Source: a bacterium (GTDB lineage Bacteria > JALSQH01). Taken from it: a DNA stretch of 5,440 nt. Made by a program: the position numbers and the translations under genes. The stretch spans positions 9,304 to 14,743 of the forward strand of contig JALTID010000030.1 of the NCBI GenBank assembly GCA_027004335.1, given 5' to 3'. Shown here piece after piece: positions 1 through 5,440 of this stretch. Position 1 is the first letter of the stretch. The number at the start of each line of letters is the position of its first letter. The notes below the pieces were generated by a model that saw nothing but the letters and a program-made list of their open reading frames with translations, was not told the DNA's origin and did no database searches.

Positions 1-497
1 TTAGCCTCCTCTTTTTCAAAATGTTTTTTCAGAATGTAAAGAACTATACCAAGCAACAGGAAAAGTCCTAACAGGATGATAATATCCCAGTTAAACAGAA
101 GTATCTTCTTCATATTTGATTGGGGAAAAGGTTTATCACCCGGTTTTGTAATAAGTCTTATACCTATTTTTAATGGAGGGAAAGTATATATTTTCTCCTT
201 TCCCTTTTTAGGGGTCCATCTGAAACCTATTCCTGAAATAGTTACAGGCTGAGTGGAAAAGATAGAATAGGTATAGTAAATCTTATACTCATTCTTTCCG
301 GAGATAATCTTTCTATTTTTTAAAATCACTACCGGATTGGTAACATTAAAGTAATATCCTACCGTACCATCTGTATTTGGCCTAACCCATATAACAGAAT
401 GGATTTCGTCACCAATACTTACGGTGGATGGGTAAGTTTTATAGTGCCACTGTAACGCATTAAGAACAATAAAGCTCCACAAAGTTAGAAAATTCAT
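1..497 (-). CDS. Membrane-anchored exported protein at the BatD position (3' end outside window)
   Basis: The frame is open from an ATG at 497 to the left edge, giving 165 residues with no stop, so the C-terminus is missing. Residues 1-16 are hydrophobic (MNFLTLWSFIVLNALQ) and look like a signal peptide or uncleaved anchor. Residues about 20-125 are rich in alternating beta-type residues with no obvious catalytic motif, like the Ig-like exported part of BatD-type proteins. Residues about 132-156 are a strong membrane segment (LLFNWDIIILLGLFLLLGIV) followed by a charged stretch (KKHFEKEEA), which suggests that the tail is cytoplasmic. The ATG overlaps the TGA of the DUF58 gene as ATGA, and a TAG at 503-501 excludes an upstream start. 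No strong Shine-Dalgarno stands at the right distance, so translational coupling is likely. The BatD-like assignment rests on position (after MoxR and DUF58) and topology, not on motifs. A DUF4381-type protein is an alternative. Confidence 0.72.
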   Translation of the reverse strand, partial: MNFLTLWSFIVLNALQWHYKTYPSTVSIGDEIHSVIWVRPNTDGTVGYYFNVTNPVVILKNRKIISGKNEYKIYYTYSIFSTQPVTISGIGFRWTPKKGKEKIYTFPPLKIGIRLITKPGDKPFPQSNMKKILLFNWDIIILLGLFLLLGIVLYILKKHFEKEEA

Positions 498-1375
498 CTT
501 CTAAGTCTTCTCTTCCTCTCCTGAAAAAACCTTATCAATGGAGGTAGATAATCCCTGTTCAAAAATATATCAACAAAATCAACCTTGCTTTTAAATCCAA
601 TTCCTTTCAAAAGTGACTCCCTTTCTTTTAGCCATCTTCTGTAAAGCTCTCCATTATAGTCCGTTAAATCCACCATAAATTGTGAGCCCTGTTCAAGATC
701 AAAAAATCTGAATTTTCCATCGGGAAAATTTTCTTCAATCTCGTCCCGGATAAAGAGGCTTATAAGGTCATTCTTTTTTCTCACCACAGCAAATGGCTCT
801 CGCAAAGCTTCAATATCATCAACCAGAAAATCACTTATTAAAAATGCTATTCCCCTCTTGGGGTAAATCTGGAGAAAATATCGCAGGGCAGCCTCAATAT
901 CTGTGCCTTTCCCTGATGGCTCAAAGGATAGAATATCGGTAATTATCCTCATCACCTGTTTTCTACCTTTTCGGGGAGGAATATATTTTTCAATTTTATC
1001 CGAGAAAAGTAATGCACCAACCTTATCCTGATTTAACGCAGCGGAAAAAGCTAACACAGCTGCTATCTCAGCAGCTACCTCTCTTTTTGATCTATCAGTT
1101 CCCCAGAGAAGAGAATCACTAACATCCACAAGAACATGCACGGTCAATTCCCTCTCCTCAACAAAGACCTTGGTATGAGGAACTCCCCTTCTTGCCGTCA
1201 CATTCCAGTCAATGAACCGTACTTCATCCCCTATCTGATACTCACGAACCTCAGAAAACTCTATACCTTTCCCTTTAAAAACACTATGATAACTACCGGC
1301 AAGTTGTTCCTCAACAAGCTGGAGTGCCCGGTACTCAATTCTGCGGAGTTTCTTCTTAAGTTCTTCTCTGAGCAT
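494..1375 (-). CDS. DUF58 protein with vWA-like fold and intact MIDAS
   Basis: This 293-residue protein has no signal peptide or membrane segment and should be cytoplasmic. Residues about 31-75 carry the DUF58 signature: G-x-EFSEVREYQIGDEVRFIDW (37-57), then TARRG (60-64) and VFVEE (70-74). A von Willebrand A-like domain follows. Its metal-ion-dependent adhesion site looks complete: D84-x-S86-x-S88 in VDVSDS, T158 in GKGTDIEAAL, and D182 in LISDF. The C-terminus is basic (ERKRRLRR). The length is typical of the short soluble DUF58 group. Proteins of this family are almost always encoded next to MoxR ATPases and are inferred to be partners or substrates of them. Here the ATG shares one base with the moxR-like stop (TGATG). 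No clear Shine-Dalgarno is visible, so reinitiation after the ATPase gene is likely. The family is certain; the biochemical role is not known for this group. Confidence 0.93.
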   Translation of the reverse strand: MLREELKKKLRRIEYRALQLVEEQLAGSYHSVFKGKGIEFSEVREYQIGDEVRFIDWNVTARRGVPHTKVFVEERELTVHVLVDVSDSLLWGTDRSKREVAAEIAAVLAFSAALNQDKVGALLFSDKIEKYIPPRKGRKQVMRIITDILSFEPSGKGTDIEAALRYFLQIYPKRGIAFLISDFLVDDIEALREPFAVVRKKNDLISLFIRDEIEENFPDGKFRFFDLEQGSQFMVDLTDYNGELYRRWLKERESLLKGIGFKSKVDFVDIFLNRDYLPPLIRFFQERKRRLRR

Positions 1376-2364
1376 CAGGGTACTTCTACTGTATCAAGGA
1401 TTTTTCTGATTATCTCCTCTGGAGTCACTCCCATCGCCTCGGCCTCATAGCTAAGGATTATTCTGTGCCTGAGAACATCATAACTCACTGCTTTGATATC
1501 CTCGGGGATCACATATCCTCTTCTCCTGAGAAAAGCATTTGCCCTTGCTGCCCGGATAAGTCCTAGGGTGGCTCTTGGAGAAGCTCCAAAATCAATTTGA
1601 TCTTCCAATTCACTCACACCGTAATCAGCAGGTTTCCTGGTTGCATACACTAAACTAACCATATACTCTCTTAACTTTTCATCCACATAGATGGTATCAA
1701 TGATATCCTGAATCTCAAGGATGTCTGAAGGAGAAAGCATCTTGCGAACCTTCGGAGGTTCCTTCCCGCTCATTCTGTTTAAAATTTCAAGCTCTTCTTC
1801 TCTACTTGGATAATCAATATTGAGTTTTAACATAAACCTATCAACCTGAGCTTCAGGCAACGGGTAGGTTCCTTCCTGCTCAATGGGGTTCTGCGTAGCC
1901 ATCACGAGAAAAGGCTCCTCCAATTTATATGTATCCTTCCCTATGGATACCTCTTTTTCCTCCATTGCCTGAAGTAACGCAGATTGCACCTTTGCAGGAG
2001 CTCTGTTTATCTCATCTGCAAGGATCAAACTTGCAAAAATCGGCCCTTTCTGCACCCTGAAAGAGCCTGAGGATTGATCATAAATAAGGGTCCCAATTAT
2101 ATCTGCAGGAAGAAGGTCAGGGGTAAATTGAATCCTCTGAAACTTGATATCAAGAATATCAGCGAGGGTTTTAACAGTAAGAGTTTTTGCAAGACCCGGA
2201 ACACCTTCCACCAGAATATGCCCCCTGCTGAATAAACCGATGAGGACCCTTTCTACCATGTACTTTTGACCCACAATAACCTTCCCTATCTCATTTAGAA
2301 TATCTTCCAGGAGAAAACCTTTTTCCTGAACCTTTTCATTCAATTCCTGAATTTCACCTTTCAT
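1375..2364 (-). CDS. MoxR-family AAA+ ATPase
   Basis: This 329-residue protein is full length for the family. It shows Walker A GVPGLAKT (54-61), Walker B LILADEIN (113-120, with D117 and E118), sensor 1 in ATQNP (156-160), the conserved EGTYPLPEAQVDRF block (164-177) with R176 as a candidate arginine finger, and sensor 2 in GASPRA (260-265, R264). The C-terminal lid helices (about 264-325) are present. There is no signal peptide or membrane segment. MoxR ATPases are thought to act as chaperones that mature or remodel metal-binding vWA proteins, and the DUF58 gene directly downstream supplies such a partner. The HILVEGVPGLAKT sequence fits the MoxR-proper group rather than RavA. The start ATG lies inside the end of the sigma gene (11-base overlap) with a GGGGG ribosome binding site nine bases upstream, so the two genes are probably translated in a coupled way. 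The symbol moxR is often applied loosely to this family and is left blank here. Confidence 0.96.
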   Translation of the reverse strand: MKGEIQELNEKVQEKGFLLEDILNEIGKVIVGQKYMVERVLIGLFSRGHILVEGVPGLAKTLTVKTLADILDIKFQRIQFTPDLLPADIIGTLIYDQSSGSFRVQKGPIFASLILADEINRAPAKVQSALLQAMEEKEVSIGKDTYKLEEPFLVMATQNPIEQEGTYPLPEAQVDRFMLKLNIDYPSREEELEILNRMSGKEPPKVRKMLSPSDILEIQDIIDTIYVDEKLREYMVSLVYATRKPADYGVSELEDQIDFGASPRATLGLIRAARANAFLRRRGYVIPEDIKAVSYDVLRHRIILSYEAEAMGVTPEEIIRKILDTVEVP

Positions 2365-3208
2365 CTTCCATATCCCCCATTAGGTTTTTAAGTTTCTCAA
2401 CTGTTCTTTTTTCGATCTGCCGTACTCTTTCGCGGGAAATCCCAAGTATGTCAGCAATCTCCTGAAGGGTCATAGGCTTTTCTGCCATTAGTCTATCTTT
2501 AAGAATTAGTTTCTCTCTATCATTTAGAATCTCTTTTGCCTTCTCAAGTTTCTCATGAAATATTTTTTTTCTTTCATTTTCAATCACCTGCTCCTCTTGA
2601 GGTTCGAATGGAGCACTAAATAGATCTCCAATTTTTGTCCTTCCCTCATCATCAATTTCAGCATCCAGGGAAAGATCAGGGGCATACAACCTCTTCTCCA
2701 TCTCCTCAACATCTTTAGCACTGACCCCTAACTTTTCTGCTACATCTTCGGAAGAAACTTGCTTACCCGATTCAAGCATGAGGGCGCTTTTTACAGGACC
2801 AAGCCTATAGATGAGTTTCCTTTCAGTTTCAGTAGTGCCCATTCCTACTATTCTCAGATTCTTCATAATATATTTCTGGATATATGCCCTTATCCACCAC
2901 ACAGCGTATGTGATAAATCTGTATCCCCTGTAGGGATCAAACTTTTGAAGAGCTGTCATTAATCCAAGATTGCCTTCCTGGATAAGATCAAGAAGCCTGA
3001 TTCCATAATTTCTGTACTCCATGGCAATTTTTACCACAAATCTTAAATTAGAAAGGATCAGTTTTTTTGCTGCTTCAGGATCCTTTGTTTCATAATATCT
3101 TTTCGCAAGTTCAAATTCCTCCTCAGGTGTTAAAAGAGGTACTTTCTCAATTTCATGGATATAGATCTGGAGTGACTTATCTTCATATAATGCCGGTAAT
3201 TGTTTCAT
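2354..3208 (-). CDS. rpoH: RpoH-like (sigma-32 type) RNA polymerase sigma factor
   Basis: This 284-residue sigma-70 family protein lacks region 1.1. Region 1.2 is at about 11-40 (SLQIYIHEIEKVPLLTPEEE). Region 2 is at about 48-118, including SNLRFVVKIA (53-62), the core-binding DLIQEGNLGLM (74-84) and the -10 recognition stretch YAVWWIRAYIQKYIMKN (101-117). Region 3 follows, and region 4.2 is a helix-turn-helix at about 247-273 (TLQEIADILGISRERVRQIE). Length and the YRNYGIRLLDLIQEGN style match RpoH-like heat-shock or stress factors, especially deltaproteobacterial ones. The segment equivalent to the E. coli RpoH box (QRKLFFNLR) reads ERKLIYRLG (129-137), which is related but diverged, so regulation by DnaK or FtsH cannot be assumed. 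The ATG at 3208 is the first start after an in-frame stop at 3226-3224 and is preceded by GAGGAG. Whether it is the organism's main heat-shock factor or a dedicated regulator of this operon is open. Confidence 0.9.
   Translation of the reverse strand: MKQLPALYEDKSLQIYIHEIEKVPLLTPEEEFELAKRYYETKDPEAAKKLILSNLRFVVKIAMEYRNYGIRLLDLIQEGNLGLMTALQKFDPYRGYRFITYAVWWIRAYIQKYIMKNLRIVGMGTTETERKLIYRLGPVKSALMLESGKQVSSEDVAEKLGVSAKDVEEMEKRLYAPDLSLDAEIDDEGRTKIGDLFSAPFEPQEEQVIENERKKIFHEKLEKAKEILNDREKLILKDRLMAEKPMTLQEIADILGISRERVRQIEKRTVEKLKNLMGDMEDER
2374..2378 (-). promoter_or_regulatory. Ribosome binding site of the moxR-like gene, inside the sigma gene
   Basis: GGGGG, followed by A, lies nine bases before the ATG at 2364. 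It is embedded in the last codons of the sigma gene (the MGDMEDER end). It supports the ATG at 2364 as the true start and so the 11-base overlap between the two genes. Confidence 0.6.
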
Positions 3209-3219
3209 GTTACTTTTGA

Positions 3220-3225
3220 CTCCTC
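3220..3225 (-). promoter_or_regulatory. Ribosome binding site of the sigma gene
   Basis: GAGGAG stands 11 bases before the sigma ATG at 3208, slightly farther than ideal. It lies in the 32-base gap (3209-3240) behind the lipoprotein gene, which is the only intergenic space in the window. The gap is too short for a full promoter, and no terminator hairpin is visible in it. Confidence 0.6.
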
Positions 3226-3240
3226 AACAGCAAAAATAGT

Positions 3241-3801
3241 TCAAGGCGATGCTTCTACAAATTGATTTCTGTCAAGGGCAAAATTCTTCTTAAAAGAAGC
3301 CCCACTTATAGGGGTTTTTCTGAATAATTTCAAGAGAGATAATCCCACCTTAGAAGATTCTCCCTCAACGATGAGTTGCATATTATACCTACTTTTTTGT
3401 ACAGGAAGGATAATCTGAGTAACATAACTGTAATCTTCATCACCATAACAAGGATAAAAGGTATATGAATACCATCTATCAGTTCCTTCAATTTTCACAG
3501 TTATCTTTAAATCGGGAACAGGAGTTTTTGCTCCTATATCACCGAGAGCTTCACGAAGCTGCGTCTTAAAAACAAGCATAAAATCCGAATCTTTTTTTGC
3601 CGGGAGCAAAATTTCATCTCCATATCTCAAAGAATGAGGGGGATAAACCCAGAGGGAATAATCAATTAAGTCTGACCAACTCCCATGAGTTAAAATAAAT
3701 GGTTGAAAATCTGAGGGGATCTCTTCCATTGAACTACTACAACTATTGATGGAAAAAGGCAAAAGAAAAATTAGAAAAAGGAAAAGTAATAGCCTTTTCA
3801 C
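3241..3801 (-). CDS. Probable lipoprotein of unknown function (GTG start)
   Basis: I do not recognise a family. From a GTG at 3801 the protein has 186 residues. It begins MKRLLLFLFLIFLLPFSINS and is followed by C21, a lipoprotein-type signal with an atypical lipobox (I-N-S-C). After C21 comes SSS and then an acidic linker (MEEIPSD). The rest is globular and beta-rich with no membrane segment. There are aromatic clusters at 109-117 (DRWYSYTFY), and the tail (about 158-186) is basic then mixed. The start choice matters. An in-frame ATG exists at 3816, but it would place MGGRE before the signal and would consume the Shine-Dalgarno. GGAGG (3813-3809) sits seven bases before the GTG, and the GTG overlaps the upstream TGA as GTGA. 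The product probably sits on the periplasmic face of a membrane, next to the exported 447-residue protein. Cleavage and lipidation at C21 are inferred. Confidence 0.78.
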   Translation of the reverse strand: MKRLLLFLFLIFLLPFSINSCSSSMEEIPSDFQPFILTHGSWSDLIDYSLWVYPPHSLRYGDEILLPAKKDSDFMLVFKTQLREALGDIGAKTPVPDLKITVKIEGTDRWYSYTFYPCYGDEDYSYVTQIILPVQKSRYNMQLIVEGESSKVGLSLLKLFRKTPISGASFKKNFALDRNQFVEASP

Positions 3802-5141
3802 TTCCCTTCCTCCCATAGAGAATTCAATATTGAAACAAGTTCATTCCTTGCATTTTCAGCCACATTCTCATCTCCTGCGAGAACTGCTGTCTGCCACATT
3901 TTAAAATTGTTCTCATAAAGGGAATACTGGTCACCACCCAATTTTTTTATAATCCACTCTCCACCTTTATCAATATATCTATTTAAAATTTCATTCCATT
4001 GAGATTCTCCATCTTCAACTTTTCTCATAAAAAACTCCACAGCTTTACTCCAAAATTTGTAAAGCAAAATCTCAGGGGCAGTGGAACCCTGAGAAATATC
4101 ATCTATCCAGCCCTGGACAGGAAACCCAATTTCATCAGCGATAGGCTTAAAAAAATAGACATAACATGTAAGTTCTCCAACCGGAGCAGTCAGGGAATTC
4201 ATATAGTAATCTGCAATATTTTTCTGTAACACACCTTCAGCCCCGATGAGATAAAGGGAGGGATCTTCTCCCCTTATCACACTATTCCTGGCCTTGTTAA
4301 ACAAGCTATCCCATTCTATTACCATTCCAGAAGAAGAAATATAATCAATAAAGCTTCTTCCCCAGAACCACATCTCTTCCACAGAGGAATATTCCACAGT
4401 CGAATAGGGAAGAAGATCAATCATTTTATAAAACCCAAGTACTCTGGCAAGGACTCCTGAGTATGAAAACTTCTCTTTGTCAGAGGCATGCTTTTTAAGA
4501 AGATTAAAAATATTCATCTCATCCTGTGTTAAATCACCAAGTCTTCTCCTGAGTAACTCAATGTCGTTGCCTATTCTGCTGTAAGAATCCTGAGTTATCT
4601 GAACAATTGTGTTTGAAGTCATTAAAATATCATCGTGAGGATCCCATGGGAAAAAAGGGCCGGGGGCATCAGTAATTGAATAATTATTCCACGAAATATT
4701 TTCAGTTACTTTCACCCCATATAATTTTATGTCATAAGTTTCATCCAGGATGGAACCTATATCTTCAAGAGAATCCTTCACAATATTATTATCCGGCCCA
4801 ATAATTATCTCAATTTCATCTGCTGATTCCATATGTTCATCATCTACAGGTGTCACATAGATGTATCCAACAGGCAAAAAAACAGGGGAAAGTTGAGATT
4901 CATAGATTTTCCCGGAATTTTTGTAAAGAGTGACCTTACCCGAGAGGTAGGGAACACTCTTAAAAGATATTCCCTCTACTTCCAATGAGGGCTTAACAAA
5001 AAGATAAAAACCACCCCTGTCACTCATCTCCGAGGAAAAATGCCATGAGATATCAATTGAATTCCCCACACCCCACGAAAACTCTCTTGAGTAAAGGGGT
5101 AAACTCAAAAAAAATAACATAAGAATCAGGAACCTTTTCAA
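3798..5141 (-). CDS. Exported protein of unknown function, 447 residues (TTG start)
   Basis: I do not recognise a family. Residues 1-18 (MKRFLILMLFFLSLPLYS) form a clear signal peptide with basic n-region, hydrophobic core and a plausible cut after LYS. Two parts follow. Residues about 20-150 look beta-rich (for example GGFYLFVKPSLEVEG, KVTLYKNSGKIYESQL), while about 190-445 look mostly helical and rich in aromatic residues. A Pro/Gly/Trp-rich joint (DAPGPFFPWDPHDD, 158-171) separates them. The only cysteine is C326. No catalytic motif, vWA site or further membrane segment is evident, so a soluble periplasmic or outer-envelope location is likely. The start is a TTG at 5141, overlapping the HAD stop as TTGA, with AGGAGAAGGTG (5156-5146) just upstream. 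The ATG at codon 8 (5120) would remove the lysine and arginine of the signal peptide and is less likely. It probably works with the lipoprotein that follows it. Confidence 0.8.
   Translation of the reverse strand: MKRFLILMLFFLSLPLYSREFSWGVGNSIDISWHFSSEMSDRGGFYLFVKPSLEVEGISFKSVPYLSGKVTLYKNSGKIYESQLSPVFLPVGYIYVTPVDDEHMESADEIEIIIGPDNNIVKDSLEDIGSILDETYDIKLYGVKVTENISWNNYSITDAPGPFFPWDPHDDILMTSNTIVQITQDSYSRIGNDIELLRRRLGDLTQDEMNIFNLLKKHASDKEKFSYSGVLARVLGFYKMIDLLPYSTVEYSSVEEMWFWGRSFIDYISSSGMVIEWDSLFNKARNSVIRGEDPSLYLIGAEGVLQKNIADYYMNSLTAPVGELTCYVYFFKPIADEIGFPVQGWIDDISQGSTAPEILLYKFWSKAVEFFMRKVEDGESQWNEILNRYIDKGGEWIIKKLGGDQYSLYENNFKMWQTAVLAGDENVAENARNELVSILNSLWEEGK
3809..3813 (-). promoter_or_regulatory. 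Ribosome binding site that decides the lipoprotein GTG start
   Basis: A perfect GGAGG lies seven bases upstream of the GTG at 3801 and is encoded within the WEEGK end of the preceding gene. Its spacing, together with the GTGA stop/start overlap, favours GTG at 3801 over the in-frame ATG at 3816, which lies upstream of this site. Confidence 0.75.
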
Positions 5142-5440
5142 GTTACACCTTCTCCTATCTTTGTTTTTTCAAATTTAGTTATGAGCGCAGGCAACTCTCT
5201 CAAAGAATTCAGAAAGTAAACTCCCTCAAAGGAGTTTTTTACTGTAACTATGGTTACATTTGCCCTGATCCCAGTTTCTACATCTATTTCCGAATCACCA
5301 ACATAAACTGTTTCAGAGGGAAGGATACTCCATTTTTCCATAATAAATTCAATGGGATACGGATCAGGCTTTGCATTGACCACATCATTTGCCGACAGAA
5401 CAACATCAAAATAATCAATTAAATTCAGATATTCTAAAAG
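5138..5440 (-). CDS. HAD-superfamily hydrolase, C-terminal part (5' end outside window)
   Basis: The frame is open from the right edge to a TGA at 5140-5138, giving the last 100 residues; the start is not in the window. A GTG at 5383 is internal, because the codons before it encode the normal HAD stretch LIDYFDVVLSANDVVNAKPDP. Motif III lysine is K24 of the visible part (AKPDPYPI), and motif IV is VYVGDSEIDVETGIRA (45-60), with D49 and D53 as the magnesium-binding acids. These match the phosphoglycolate phosphatase/beta-phosphoglucomutase-like branch. Motifs I and II and the cap domain lie outside the window, so the substrate cannot be told. The protein looks cytoplasmic. It appears intact to its C-terminus, and its stop overlaps the start of the exported-protein gene by four bases, so it probably belongs to the same transcript. 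A gph-like housekeeping role is possible but not shown. Confidence 0.88.
   Translation of the reverse strand, partial: LLEYLNLIDYFDVVLSANDVVNAKPDPYPIEFIMEKWSILPSETVYVGDSEIDVETGIRANVTIVTVKNSFEGVYFLNSLRELPALITKFEKTKIGEGVT
5146..5156 (-). promoter_or_regulatory. Ribosome binding site that decides the TTG start of the 447-residue protein
   Basis: AGGAGAAGGTG lies immediately before the TTG at 5141, with AGGAG ten bases and AAGGTG four bases from the start codon. An in-frame TGA at 5171-5169 closes the frame upstream and no ATG lies between, so the choice is TTG at 5141 or the internal ATG at 5120. The site favours TTG. Confidence 0.65.

Noticed and set aside
1136-1450. Plus-strand open frame of about 104 codons
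   Set aside because: It lies opposite the DUF58 and MoxR genes, has no Shine-Dalgarno or recognisable domain, and is a shadow of strongly conserved coding sequence.
2759-2962. Plus-strand open frame of about 67 codons
   Set aside because: It is fully antisense to conserved region 2-3 of the sigma gene, and its translation shows no domain.
3270-3275. Perfect TTGACA on the minus strand upstream of the sigma gene, as a possible -35 box
   Set aside because: At 16-18 bases downstream there is only GCATCG-like sequence, with no TATAAT-like -10 and no CCCCAT-type sigma-32 -10. It lies within the lipoprotein coding sequence. A promoter cannot be supported.
3283-3298. CTTCTTAAAAGAAG inverted repeat as a possible operator
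   Set aside because: It is short, AT-rich and within coding sequence; a similar match is expected by chance in DNA of this composition.
3296-3319. Hairpin CCCC-ACTTATA-GGGG followed by TTTTT, reading as a terminator on the plus strand
   Set aside because: It lies inside the lipoprotein coding sequence, the stem has only four strong pairs plus G-T wobbles, and no plus-strand gene ends there. On the minus strand the flanks mismatch and the T-run is interrupted.
3999-4229. Plus-strand open frame of about 76 codons
   Set aside because: It is antisense to the 447-residue exported protein, which has a signal peptide and a coupled start, and it has no independent support.
5381-5383. GTG as the start of a short 81-residue HAD-like protein
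   Set aside because: The same frame continues open to the right edge and encodes the expected HAD sequence before the motif III lysine, so the GTG is an internal valine codon of a longer gene.

Overview
All readable genes in this window lie on the minus strand and are packed head to tail from the right edge to the left edge. In transcription order they are: the C-terminal end of a HAD-family phosphatase (5440 to 5138); a 447-residue exported protein of unknown function (5141 to 3798); a 186-residue probable lipoprotein of unknown function (3801 to 3241); an RpoH-like sigma-70 family factor (3208 to 2354); a MoxR-family AAA+ ATPase (2364 to 1375); a DUF58 protein with a complete metal-ion site (1375 to 494); and the start of a membrane-anchored protein resembling the BatD position of aerotolerance-type operons (497 to beyond the left edge).

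The spacing is that of one operon. The overlaps are 4 bases (TTGA), 4 bases (GTGA), 11 bases, 1 base (TGATG) and 4 bases (ATGA). The only gap is 32 bases, in front of the sigma gene, and it holds a ribosome binding site. I found no terminator and no convincing promoter inside the run, so the promoter probably lies to the right of the window. No stretch of more than about 300 bases lacks a gene. No tRNA, rRNA, CRISPR array, insertion sequence or long repeat was seen.

The left half is a recognisable module. MoxR ATPase, then DUF58, then an exported single-anchor protein is the conserved start of Bat/aerotolerance-type loci, which normally continue with von Willebrand A membrane proteins (BatA, BatB). 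The ATPase is thought to act as a chaperone on metal-binding vWA partners at the inner membrane. The unusual part is what comes before it: a heat-shock-type sigma gene overlaps the moxR-like gene, and two envelope proteins of unknown function precede the sigma gene. The reading offered here, which is inference, is an envelope stress or envelope assembly operon whose own sigma factor is co-transcribed with the chaperone module.

The DNA is AT-rich. The exported proteins, the lipoprotein-like signal and the Bat-type module fit a bacterium with a Gram-negative-type envelope. The sigma factor most resembles the RpoH-like factors of deltaproteobacterial lineages, but the divergence of its RpoH box and the unrecognised neighbours argue against a well-studied genus. 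I cannot name the organism.
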